This document shows positions 41,668 through 49,905 of a DNA stretch of 64,000 bases, in pieces (the stretch's first letter is position 1; every line of letters starts with the position of its first letter). The stretch is from Nostoc sp. NIES-4103 (GTDB taxonomy: Bacteria; Cyanobacteriota; Cyanobacteriia; Cyanobacteriales; Nostocaceae). A program made the translations under genes and the position numbers. The notes beneath the pieces were generated by a model. The model ran no database searches. It was not told the DNA's origin and worked only from the letters and a program-made list of their open reading frames with translations. The DNA is taken from positions 7,430,364 to 7,494,363 of the forward strand of contig NZ_AP018288.1 of assembly GCF_002368335.1 (NCBI RefSeq), written 5' to 3'.

Positions 41668-43977
41668 TTACTTAGCAGTCTTTTTCAAACCTTGCCATCT
41701 TTGTCGCAACTGCTTCAAGTCAGGCGTATGACCACCATAACGCCATCTAACATAAGCTTGAGAAATTTCATCTATCACCTCAGCAGTTGCTGGGGCGTGA
41801 TGCTGGTATGAAACTTTGGCATACTCCAGAGGTGTTTGTGATGGATGCTTACCCAAACCTTTTTGAGATGTCCATTGCAGCATTTGTTGATAAAGGCTTT
41901 CCATTGCTGGTAATTTCTTCAACCAACGACGGTTCATCCACTCTCGCCACTGCACCCAACCAAGCCAACCAAAGAAAGCTATAGTTGTACCCAAGATTGA
42001 GCCAGTTAATACACCAAGCCAACCTTGAGTGAATAAAGCAAAAAACCAAGCGATCGCTCTACCCACCCAATTAAATATTGCCCCTAAAACATTATTCAGT
42101 AAACCTGTCACTGGTGAAGGCAACCACCCAGCCACCCATTGCCAAAATTGCCGTAACACGCCAAACGTCTGAGTGTCTTCAATGGAAGGGGGAATCAGGG
42201 GATGATTGGGAATGGGGTCAAAGGCAAACCAGCCATATTTAGGGAAATACACCTCCGTCATGGCATAGGCATCTGTATTCTTAACAACGTACATCCCCGT
42301 AAATGGATTAAACTCCCCAGGACTAAACCCTGCTACTAAGCGCGCTGGAATGCCAACGGAACGCAGCATCACCGTGAGAACTGTGGAAAAATGATCTGGA
42401 TAGCCGCCTTTATACTTGAATAAAAAAGCGTCTACCAAATCGTCTTTTTCTCCCAAATAAGGCAAATCTAAAGGATTTTTGGGAACTGAGTAGCGTTGCT
42501 TGAGATACTGAGCTAAATAAAGAACCTTTTCATAGCTTGAATCCAAGCTTTTGGAAGATTTACCTACCTGTTCTTTATTGTAGTTAGCAAAAATTTCTTC
42601 GGTATGTTGCTTGACTTTTGCAGCAATTTCTGGTGTAATTTGCAGATAGTGATTTTTAATTTGTGGTGGGTAGTCTGTAGAAGCTTTGCCTAACAAAGTG
42701 CGATCGCGGTATGGTACTTCTGAAATCACCGTGTAAGTCAAGTCTTCCAATAATGCCACAGGCGCACGCAAGCTGTTTTCTTTATCAACAGCGACCATCG
42801 GTGTAGGAAAATAAAGCTCTTTGGGATTAGCTATCGCTGGAATCAGGTTAGGCAAATCCGACACAATGGTGTAAGTTTGTACTACTTCTCTAGTTTCACC
42901 AGAGATATTCGGCAAAGGTAAATAAATTTGGTAAGACCAAGGCGATCGCTTGATAGTAGTAACATCATCATTACGAGAAACTTCCCAACCCTTACCTGTG
43001 TAGCGGTCAAATGCCAGCACTCGCCAAAAACCCTCAGCTTGCGATCGCACCCGCATCACTACCTTGGGTTTCATTACTCCCCGCAAATTTTGATTAATCT
43101 GACTATTAAAACCGTAATAAAAACTGTCATCTAAACTTCCTGGCTTACCTGCTTGGCTTTGTCCATTACCATTGCCTTGGTTATTAGCATTGCCTTGACG
43201 CACATAACCAGGGTTAATAATGCTACGACCTGTAAAACCACCTTTGACATCAATGGGAGAACTTACCGGAAAAGTTCGCAGCTGATAACCAGGAAATCGT
43301 GGTAATATGGCAAAGATGGCTAAGCCTAACCCGACAATCGTTACAAAACTTAAAACTAAGAATTTCCAATCAAAAGTTGCAGAGCTACGCTTGGGTAATT
43401 TTTCATTTTTAACTTTTAATTTTTCCAAGCCGAGTTGTGAGCGATAATCTAAGACTAAAGTGGGTAAAGCGATCGCTAAGAACAACAGCAGCACAGGAGC
43501 AAAAGCCAAAGTTTGGCTGAGTGTTGCTGCCACACCTAATAAAATTAATCCTATAACTATTGAATAACCCAAATCCTTACGACGGGGTGTATCAAAGCTG
43601 TGGAGTATTTGCAGTTGAATTAATAACTCTGCCAAAGCCAGCCGCGTATCATTCAATTCTCCCAGCAATCGCCCAAAGAAAGCACCCAATGCTATTAACA
43701 TACCGATGGCGATGCAGAATTTGACTGGCACATTGGCATGGCGACGACGGTAGTAACTCCAAATCGCACCGACTATACTTAGCGGTACTGCCCAAAGACT
43801 GAATGTAGTTTCAGCAGCAATATCCGTCGCCACAACTCCGATAATTACCAACCCCAGAACTAGCACCCGTAAAGGAATCGAATCCTCCACTTCCGTCAAA
43901 GGCGACCTCTGCATAGTTTTTCGCCAGCGATCTATAGGTAGATGCCAAAACCGATGATTCCTGGATAAGTTAAACAT
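41668..43977 (-). CDS. TgpA-like membrane protein with degenerate transglutaminase domain
   Basis: A 769-residue protein: five to seven N-terminal membrane helices (about 30-240, DUF3488/TgpA_N type), a long periplasmic part with a transglutaminase-like fold (about 470-600), another membrane helix (about 665-690), and a cytoplasmic DUF4129-like tail (QTPLEYAKVSYQHHAPATAEVIDEISQAYVRWRYGG). The usual GxCxxFA with the catalytic Cys reads GGYPDHFST, with Pro527 in place of Cys. The usual DAHAWAE with the catalytic His reads DAYAMTE, with Tyr571 in place of His. Only the Asp (FDPIPN) remains. The fold is well kept, so it is probably a structural or binding protein at the cell envelope. Confidence 0.82.
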   Translation of the reverse strand: MFNLSRNHRFWHLPIDRWRKTMQRSPLTEVEDSIPLRVLVLGLVIIGVVATDIAAETTFSLWAVPLSIVGAIWSYYRRRHANVPVKFCIAIGMLIALGAFFGRLLGELNDTRLALAELLIQLQILHSFDTPRRKDLGYSIVIGLILLGVAATLSQTLAFAPVLLLFLAIALPTLVLDYRSQLGLEKLKVKNEKLPKRSSATFDWKFLVLSFVTIVGLGLAIFAILPRFPGYQLRTFPVSSPIDVKGGFTGRSIINPGYVRQGNANNQGNGNGQSQAGKPGSLDDSFYYGFNSQINQNLRGVMKPKVVMRVRSQAEGFWRVLAFDRYTGKGWEVSRNDDVTTIKRSPWSYQIYLPLPNISGETREVVQTYTIVSDLPNLIPAIANPKELYFPTPMVAVDKENSLRAPVALLEDLTYTVISEVPYRDRTLLGKASTDYPPQIKNHYLQITPEIAAKVKQHTEEIFANYNKEQVGKSSKSLDSSYEKVLYLAQYLKQRYSVPKNPLDLPYLGEKDDLVDAFLFKYKGGYPDHFSTVLTVMLRSVGIPARLVAGFSPGEFNPFTGMYVVKNTDAYAMTEVYFPKYGWFAFDPIPNHPLIPPSIEDTQTFGVLRQFWQWVAGWLPSPVTGLLNNVLGAIFNWVGRAIAWFFALFTQGWLGVLTGSILGTTIAFFGWLGWVQWREWMNRRWLKKLPAMESLYQQMLQWTSQKGLGKHPSQTPLEYAKVSYQHHAPATAEVIDEISQAYVRWRYGGHTPDLKQLRQRWQGLKKTAK

Positions 43978-44131
43978 TTAATGTAAGCAATAATGTAGAT
44001 GCTGTAGACACTTGTAATTCGTAATTCGTAATTAAAACTCGTGAGATTTCCTTTATAACCGTAGTCGCGTTATATTAGCAAAGTTTTAATTGTTTAGAGC
44101 AATAAAGCAACTGGATTTAAACTCAGCACTC

Positions 44132-44264
44132 ATACCATTTCTTTGTGAGGCTGTGCCAAACTCTTTTAACTTCTTCTTTCTTTCTTTGTGTCCTTTGCGC
44201 TCTTTGCAGTTCGTTTTTATTTCTTATACTTAAGGTTTAGCGCATCTTCATATAGAATTGGTAT
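44132..44264. mobile_element. MITE-like element, second copy
   Basis: Ends ATACCATTTCT / AGAATTGGTAT (one mismatch) over 133 bp. Read on the minus strand it starts ATACCAATTCT, TATGAAGATGCGCT, matching the left end of the copy at 29666-29810. Confidence 0.6.
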
Positions 44265-44285
44265 CAGCACTTTTTTATACTAATT

Positions 44286-44323
44286 TTCGGGAAGTTCCTA
44301 TAAGAAAACAGGAACTCCCCGAA
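44286..44323. terminator. Strong hairpin downstream of patU
   Basis: 14-base arms TTCGGGAAGTTCCT / AGGAACTCCCCGAA with one mismatch and a 10-base loop, about 200 bp after the patU stop. It lacks a clear T-run; may be a transcript end or a repeat. Confidence 0.5.
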
Positions 44324-44520
44324 GCAAGGCTTTGGGAGTTATAAATGTCTTGTACATGCGTCTTTCCCATTACGGGTTATCTAGAAGCCGCTAATGAGAA
44401 CTTGTAAAAAAAGTAGAAACCCTAATGATCGGTTGTTAAACAAAAATCAGCTTCAAACTACAACCATCATCTTATCTGTTGGCGTTGATTAACCTTAAAT
44501 GCTAGCGGTGTGCATTTCGG

Positions 44521-45501
44521 CTAAATCTTAGGATTAATCACAAACAACAACGGCTTTTGATCTAGTTCTGGAAAAGATACTTCTAAAGTGTAAGTCTGGT
44601 TAACTTGCTGGCAGTGCAATTCTACACTCAAGCACCCAGGACTTGAAGACTTGGCTATTGCTTGAGTACCACTTCCTCGAAGTTTCAAACTACCTTTAGC
44701 GGGTAACTCAGCGTGAACATGCAACTGTGTCAGCTGACCTTGACAATGGTATTCTACTCTCAGCGTTAGAGACCCAGCGCTAGTTAGCCATTGTTTTTCT
44801 ATTACTGGCTGGGATGGAGACACTGGTAGAGTCAGATTCTCCAACATTTGTTTAGCCGCCAGTAGCGACAATGCCATTTGTTGACGCGGTTTTAAATCTG
44901 AGTAATCGCTTTGAATATTAGGCATCATACCCAGAGTATCCGCAGACCGATAAGTGCTTCTCAGTACTAATCCGGCTATATCGTTGAGTGTCTGCGACTC
45001 GTTAGGGAAAAAGCCCTCCACTACTTGAACTAATTTCGCCCCTAGCGGTAGTGAAGATGTGAGCAATCCTTGACATCTTTCTAGCAATTCCCGGAAAACT
45101 TTCTCCGGTAGGGCAATGGGTAGACTCAGCTTTGATTGCTGCGCCATCCAACCCCCAGCAGGAGTTAATGCTAGCGATCGCTCTTCTACACAATCTGGGT
45201 ACTCTACTATTTGTGATTCCCAAGGGAATAACGGAGGGTGGTTCTCGATTTGGATTTGTAACCGACGCTTGAGGACGGCCTGGAAACGTTCTTGCACAGT
45301 AGGAATTTCTCCCAATTGAAAGGTTTGGGGGGTTCCTCCCAAGTGAGGCTTGCCACTTTTGGACGTGGCTGCTTTTTTGGTTGGGTTATCCACCCCGTCG
45401 GTTTCCTCACTCTGTCCCAAGTTTTGCTCGTGGGTATCGACATTATCTGCCAACACCCAAGCAAGTAAATGGTGCTGTGAGGATTCTGAGTCACTATTCA
45501 T
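44521..45501 (-). CDS. patU: PatU, heterocyst-pattern protein (unsplit form)
   Basis: A 326-residue protein directly after hetZ, overlapping it by 8 bases. There is a polar N-terminal region (about 1-75), a middle part with FPWESQIVEYPDCVEE, LTPAGGWMAQQSKLSLPIALPEKVFRELLERCQ, and a beta-rich C-terminal region ending LFVINPKI. In Anabaena PCC 7120 the corresponding gene is split into patU5 and patU3; here one continuous frame holds both parts, as in Nostoc punctiforme. PatU3 acts against heterocyst formation, in balance with HetZ. ATG 45501 is preferred over a GTG at 45513. The identification rests mainly on context and remembered family sequence. Confidence 0.72.
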   Translation of the reverse strand: MNSDSESSQHHLLAWVLADNVDTHEQNLGQSEETDGVDNPTKKAATSKSGKPHLGGTPQTFQLGEIPTVQERFQAVLKRRLQIQIENHPPLFPWESQIVEYPDCVEERSLALTPAGGWMAQQSKLSLPIALPEKVFRELLERCQGLLTSSLPLGAKLVQVVEGFFPNESQTLNDIAGLVLRSTYRSADTLGMMPNIQSDYSDLKPRQQMALSLLAAKQMLENLTLPVSPSQPVIEKQWLTSAGSLTLRVEYHCQGQLTQLHVHAELPAKGSLKLRGSGTQAIAKSSSPGCLSVELHCQQVNQTYTLEVSFPELDQKPLLFVINPKI

Positions 45502-46714
45502 GAGTAGATGCACCTGATCCGGACACTAAGGAGTTACGAATTTCCCAAGCTTGCTCAAGAATCTTAAACCACCGTTTTTGTAGTTGTGCTGTTGACATAC
45601 CTAAAGTTTTGGCAATTTTGTCGTCAGGTTGTCCTTGTTGCTTCAACTCTAGTAGAGCACGTTGTTTCTCATCCAACTGCGCTGTGTATACTTGCCATTG
45701 CTGAGGAGTTAACCCCAAATTAGTGTGCAATGAAGCTTCCAGCCATTCATGAACTAATTCCCAACGATGCAACAAGGCAAACCGGATTAAATGATACTTA
45801 AAGCGTTGCTGTAAGTAATCTCTCTGACGAGGGGTTAAACCTAAAACTGCCTCAATTTCCTGTGTCGATAAGTCTTGGAGGCGGAGGGAGAAGTAATCAG
45901 CACAATCGGATTGTTGCCGTTGTTCGAGATAATCCATTAATTCGGTAACTACAACCGATCGCAAAGTGTCTTCTTCTGGTTCAGGTGCTGCTTGCGTCGC
46001 CATTGCCGATCGCAATTGCTGCACTGCGGGTTCTTCCCAAGAACCATCGGCTTCGTTGCTGCTTCCTTCTGCGGCTTGTTCTATATCTACGTTTGTTTCT
46101 GGAGGTTGCTGTTGGGAAAAAGTTTGCGCCCGCAGGATAATTAATTGTTGTTGACGACCTGGTAGGGGAATCCGCCGCTTACCATAGCGTTCGGTAAACG
46201 CCATGTATTCTGCCAATTCCAACAAAGTTTGGGGGCGATAGGTGGGGCCAAGTTGATTTTCCCGCCGAAAAGCGTTCAACGCCTCTAAATAAAAACCCTG
46301 TAGGAAATCTTCAATAATAGTCAACCGCCCTTGATAGCTCAGTTGTCTTTGAGGAGGATTAATGTAACGATAAATAATCGCACTCAAAGTACTGTGCAAT
46401 TCCACCCTACCCCGATTGGAACCGAGCTGATAGTATCTCAGACACTGTTGCAAGCGATGTTTGGCTAGGGTCATTGCTGAATTTTCTACAGCACCGGAAG
46501 CTTGGATACGTTTACTTTCACTACAAATCCGGTAGACTTCGGAGGTAATTCGTCTGGCTACATCTTGGCAATTCTGGGCTGAAGCTTTGGTTGACTGTTG
46601 TAGCTCCTGCGACAGGAGTTGAAAGATCACCTCCACGCCGATAGAAGTTTCTCCCTGAGTTGTTACGCTTGGAATTGTTGCGGTTGGAATTGTTGCGGTT
46701 GCGGCTGAATTCAT
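45494..46714 (-). CDS. hetZ: HetZ, early heterocyst-differentiation regulator
   Basis: A 406-residue protein fitting HetZ in length and sequence. The N-terminal part has VIFQLLSQELQQSTKASAQNCQDVARRITSEVYRI; the C-terminal part has LSTQEIEAVLGLTPRQRDYLQQRF, RFALLHRWELVHEWLEASL and an HTH-like KIAKTLGMSTAQLQKRWFKIL. HetZ is needed early in heterocyst commitment and interacts with HetR and PatU3. ATG 46714 is chosen over a TTG at 46729. A 15-bp in-frame tandem duplication (46671-46700) gives TATIPTATIPS near the N-terminus. It shares its upstream region with a divergent small gene and is coupled to patU. Confidence 0.88.
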   Translation of the reverse strand: MNSAATATIPTATIPSVTTQGETSIGVEVIFQLLSQELQQSTKASAQNCQDVARRITSEVYRICSESKRIQASGAVENSAMTLAKHRLQQCLRYYQLGSNRGRVELHSTLSAIIYRYINPPQRQLSYQGRLTIIEDFLQGFYLEALNAFRRENQLGPTYRPQTLLELAEYMAFTERYGKRRIPLPGRQQQLIILRAQTFSQQQPPETNVDIEQAAEGSSNEADGSWEEPAVQQLRSAMATQAAPEPEEDTLRSVVVTELMDYLEQRQQSDCADYFSLRLQDLSTQEIEAVLGLTPRQRDYLQQRFKYHLIRFALLHRWELVHEWLEASLHTNLGLTPQQWQVYTAQLDEKQRALLELKQQGQPDDKIAKTLGMSTAQLQKRWFKILEQAWEIRNSLVSGSGASTHE

Positions 46715-46921
46715 AGTCTCGGTTTTCAAAAGACCCTAACATGCTTAAATAAAACCTGTACGACTGTGGGTATTGGCTTAGTAGATTTTGCGTATAAGCT
46801 AAAGGCAATATACCAATCCTATGTTTAGGATGTGGCTTATTTGATTGTTCCCAAATCGATGGGATTGTTCACACTTTGATAGATGTTATTGCCATTACCC
46901 AGGAGTCGTTTACAAGTCATT

Positions 46922-47395
46922 ATGGATTTAGAAAAACAAATTCAATTGCTGATTGACAATGCACCCCCCGATGGTGTAACACCACATCTTGTCGCAGCAA
47001 TTGCTCCTACGCTTAGCGCGATCGCCCAAAAATTACGCCATTCCCAGTACTACATTCTCCAGAGTTTGGAGGGCAACTGGGTTTTAACTACATTGAGCAA
47101 CCGTGCAAATCCAGGATTGGAAAAGCGTGTGGTTTACGCTTTTTCTACCATACAGGATGTTTCCCTAATTCCATCTGCTGGGCTTGACCCTCAAATTCAA
47201 GCAAAACCCCTTCCTGTGACCCATATTTTGTTCCAATTAATGGCATTAGAACCCGTAGATAGTATCGTTTTTTTGGAAACGCCGGGTACAACCACTCATA
47301 CTGTAGAAGTGCAGCGAGATGAATTCCAAAAACTCATGCAACAACAGATAAAACCACAAAATCAGCCAAGACAGATACCCCCTGATATTGCATAA
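46922..47395 (+). CDS. Conserved cyanobacterial protein divergent from hetZ
   Basis: A 157-residue soluble protein without a recognised family name: MDLEKQIQLLIDNAPPDGVTPHLVAAIAPTL, then QYYILQSLEGNWVLTTLSNR, a central beta-rich part, and a Gln-rich C-terminus. ATG 46922 is preferred over an upstream ATG at 46883. It is transcribed away from hetZ with about 200 bp between starts, and converges on sds with a strong terminator between. No function can be given. Confidence 0.75.
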   Translation: MDLEKQIQLLIDNAPPDGVTPHLVAAIAPTLSAIAQKLRHSQYYILQSLEGNWVLTTLSNRANPGLEKRVVYAFSTIQDVSLIPSAGLDPQIQAKPLPVTHILFQLMALEPVDSIVFLETPGTTTHTVEVQRDEFQKLMQQQIKPQNQPRQIPPDIA

Positions 47396-47400
47396 ATAAA

Positions 47401-47449
47401 TTTTGGAGTTTGGATTTATTAGATACAATCTCAAATCCAAACTCCAAAA
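47401..47449. terminator. Bidirectional terminator between convergent genes
   Basis: Perfect 17-bp inverted repeat (arms TTTTGGAGTTTGGATTT at 47401-47417 and its complement at 47433-47449) with a 15-base loop, six bases after one stop and 33 before the other. Confidence 0.8.
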
Positions 47450-47481
47450 GCCAAAATTTTAAATTTTAAATTTTAAGTTTT

Positions 47482-48453
47482 TTAGTAGAGCCGACTGAGT
47501 ACATAATCAGTCATGTTGATAAGTGCTTGATGAGAATCTGAAGGTGGTAAACATGCAAGATGCTCTGCTGCTAACTTGGCATGATGAGAAGCTAGTTCCC
47601 TAGCCTGTTGTATTCCTTGACTATCTTGAATTAGCGCCAGTGCTTGCTCTAAATCCCCTTCTTGGGCAAACTCTCTTTCTATCAAAACTTCCAAATATGG
47701 TTTTTCCCGTAAAGCGAATAAAACCGGAGCTGTGAGATTACCACTTTTCAGGTCAGATCCCGCTGGTTTACCCAAGGTATCTGTTGTACTAGTGAAATCT
47801 AAAATATCATCCACAATCTGAAAAGCTAGACCAAGATGACGCCCATAGCTGTACAGATGTTCAGCTGTTTCTCTTGAGACTTCACTCAGTAACCCAGCCG
47901 CTTTAGCACTGTTGGCAATTAACGAGGCGGTTTTGTAATAGCTCTTTTTCAGGTAAGTTTCAATCGAGATGCTAGCGTCAAAGCGATTCAATCCCTGCTG
48001 TATCTCCCCGGTAGCCAAATCCATAATGACTTCTGAAAGCAGTTTCACTACCTCCAAATTGTCCAAGTTTGCTAAGTACCACGACGATTGAGCAAAGAGA
48101 AAATCTCCTGCTAGTACGGCGATGCGGTTACCGAACAAACTATGAACAGTGGGTACACCACGTCGCATCTGTGATTCATCAACCACATCGTCATGGACTA
48201 AGCTGGCGGTGTGAATCATTTCTGTGATTTCTGCTAAGCGGCGATGACGCGGCGTAATATCTTGTTCTAACATTGTTGCCCGCGATAGCAGCAGAACAAT
48301 TGCTGGTCTAATACGCTTTCCCCCAGCCCCGAATAAATGTTCGGCTGCTGCAAAGAGAATGGGGTGGCGATTTCCAACTAGCTGTTTTAGGTTATCTGCT
48401 AGTAGTTGCAGGTCTCCTTCCACAGGGTTAAACATGGAGGTGGCTGGGGTCAT
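47482..48453 (-). CDS. sds: Solanesyl diphosphate synthase (all-trans polyprenyl synthase)
   Basis: A 323-residue trans-prenyltransferase. The first Asp-rich motif is DDVVDES (residues 88-94), the second DDILDFTS (215-222), with GGKRIRP and GDLQLL near the start. It extends farnesyl or geranylgeranyl diphosphate to the C45 chain used for plastoquinone. The residues just before the first DDxxD (MIHTASLVH) are small, consistent with long products. It is transcribed toward the terminator at 47401-47449. Confidence 0.9.
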   Translation of the reverse strand: MTPATSMFNPVEGDLQLLADNLKQLVGNRHPILFAAAEHLFGAGGKRIRPAIVLLLSRATMLEQDITPRHRRLAEITEMIHTASLVHDDVVDESQMRRGVPTVHSLFGNRIAVLAGDFLFAQSSWYLANLDNLEVVKLLSEVIMDLATGEIQQGLNRFDASISIETYLKKSYYKTASLIANSAKAAGLLSEVSRETAEHLYSYGRHLGLAFQIVDDILDFTSTTDTLGKPAGSDLKSGNLTAPVLFALREKPYLEVLIEREFAQEGDLEQALALIQDSQGIQQARELASHHAKLAAEHLACLPPSDSHQALINMTDYVLSRLY

Positions 48454-48670
48454 GGACGGGCGGACTCTGGCTTAGGTTACGAAATTTTACATATCCTATA
48501 CTCATTTTAAGATAATGCTGTGCCAGCGCAAAGTTTTGTTAGAGAATACTCGCTTTCTGCTTGTGGAAGATGGTTTAGAGGGGACTGGGGACTAGGAAAA
48601 TCTTTCTCATAAATAAGTTGCAGTTTGAAGTAGTACGATTTCTTCCCCCCTCCTCCCCTGTCCCCCCTAA

Positions 48671-48710
48671 TCCCCAACGCAGTGGCTCCTCCCTTTGGGC
48701 TTGGGGACCC
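48671..48710 (-). repeat. Dispersed GC-rich repeat, partial copy
   Basis: The reverse complement reads GGGTCCCCAAGCCCAAAGGG, then AGGAGCCACTGCGTTGGGG; shares the GGAGCCACTGCG core with 6317-6378 and 33645-33720. Confidence 0.65.
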
Positions 48711-49401
48711 GATTTCCACAATATTTAATCTCACCAGTCAGGACTTTTGCCCGCAACCAGCTAGATCAAGTTAATGACTGTTTAGTATTGTGTTATGTAT
48801 TTTTTCTTTTTTGAAACTAGAACAAAGAAATTTTACTTACGTGTTTACCGTGTACTTTTTAAATAAAAGTAGTATAAACTGCTTAACATTACTTAATGTA
48901 GTATATGTAATTTGTAGCTATCTTTTGTTACTCAAAGCAATTGACTTCAGCAGTACTCATAATTAGGTAGCATATGGCACTAGTATGATTTTTTGTCTTC
49001 CTCCTTAAGGTTTAGCTATGACACATCAGTTCTTTTGAGGTCAGACTCAGTTCTTTCAGCCATGTTTTTAGCTATCTAGAAAATTTCAAATTTAGCCTAC
49101 AAGTCGGCTAAAAATTCGGTGTGGTTATGTTACGCTAAAATATAGGAATTTTAAATCATTCAAGTATTCACCCTCCAGAGGAAAATCACTGATAAGTGAA
49201 ATTACCTATGTGGTGTTACGAGTCTAAAATAGCTGATCGCTATAAATGAAAGTTGAGGAAGTAGTTCCTTGCATTGTGTTTATGGCGGTCAAACTTCTAT
49301 GGATGGAGCCATGTTTTATCCTTTCAAGGATTCGCTACAAGCTTTTAGTATGGGTTGAGCGACAAGGCAGTTTCTAATCATAGAAGTGAGTTAAACAATA
49401 A

Positions 49402-49482
49402 TGCAGACTGACTAGACTGCTGAAGAGCGCAGTTGAAAATTGCTGTTTGGCAATTTAACTGTTGTGGGATCTATGGTCTGCA
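49402..49482 (+). ncRNA. Candidate structured RNA element
   Basis: Outer stem TGCAGAC (49402-49408) / GTCTGCA (49476-49482) encloses an inner stem CAGTT plus AAATTGC (49430-49443) pairing with GCAATTT plus AACTG (49450-49461) around a 6-base loop. A small GAG/CTC hairpin follows at about 49520. It matches no RNA family I can name; strand is assumed from the downstream gene. Confidence 0.35.
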
Positions 49483-49646
49483 AGAGAATCAATCTAAAGA
49501 ATGCTTTCACTGACCGAAGAGAGTTAAAGCTCTACGGCGTAATTTCACATAAGAATCCACAGCCATCAAGAATGTACTTGATTTGGTTGAGGTTCTAGTA
49601 ATGCTATGAAATTTTATATTTTTCCAAGAAGGGTGCTGGTAGAAAA

Positions 49647-49844
49647 ATGATTTACGGGAATATGCCTATGATGATTTTTATTTTAGCGAGTGGATATTTG
49701 TTCACAGTATATCTATTATTAGCATTGGCAAAGCGAACTAAGCAAAAACCTGTTTCTGGTAATTTCACGGCGACAACTAAAGAGATATATCAGCATCAGG
49801 TGACAGTAACGCCAAAGGTGACTGAGGTAGTTAATAGTCAATAG
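49647..49844 (+). CDS. Small single-helix membrane protein
   Basis: A 65-residue protein with one hydrophobic helix (about residues 6-28, PMMIFILASGYLFTVYLLLAL), then a basic stop-transfer stretch (AKRTKQK) and a polar tail. The stop codon lies within an AGTCAAT heptamer tract, so the last residues derive from the repeat. GAAGGGTGC lies about 15 bases upstream. Unknown function; plausible but not certain to be a gene. Confidence 0.5.
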   Translation: MIYGNMPMMIFILASGYLFTVYLLLALAKRTKQKPVSGNFTATTKEIYQHQVTVTPKVTEVVNSQ

Positions 49845-49905
49845 TCAATAGTCAATAGTCAAGTATCAATATTTTGACTATTGACTTTAGACTATTGACT
49901 CATTA
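49831..49905. repeat. Heptamer tract (AGTCAAT)n with fold-back
   Basis: Tandem AGTCAAT copies followed by inverted TTGACTATTGACT sequence; can form a hairpin between the convergent small gene and murI. Confidence 0.75.

Larger units (their letters stand above)
43978..44520. other. Gene-free stretch with MITE-like element and hairpin
   Basis: 543 bp between two minus-strand genes. It contains an inverted-repeat element (44132-44264), a strong hairpin (44286-44323) and a T/C-rich run (CTTCTTTCTTTC near 44175). No gene is seen. Confidence 0.6.
48454..49646. other. 1.2-kb non-coding stretch with predicted RNA structure
   Basis: No convincing reading frame on either strand. It holds a GC-rich repeat copy (48671-48710), a 7-bp perfect hairpin TTTAGCC / GGCTAAA (49091-49112) and a nested stem region at 49402-49482. 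Sequence from about 49140 on is less AT-biased than other gaps. It may be the long leader of the small gene at 49647 or a separate non-coding RNA. Confidence 0.5.

Noticed and set aside
46715..46921. HetR-binding palindrome upstream of hetZ
   Set aside because: Only a partial GGGTCT (near 46732-46737, minus strand) is present, with no matching second half.
48507..48734. A 75-codon minus-strand frame
   Set aside because: It passes through a GC-rich repeat copy and G-rich short repeats.
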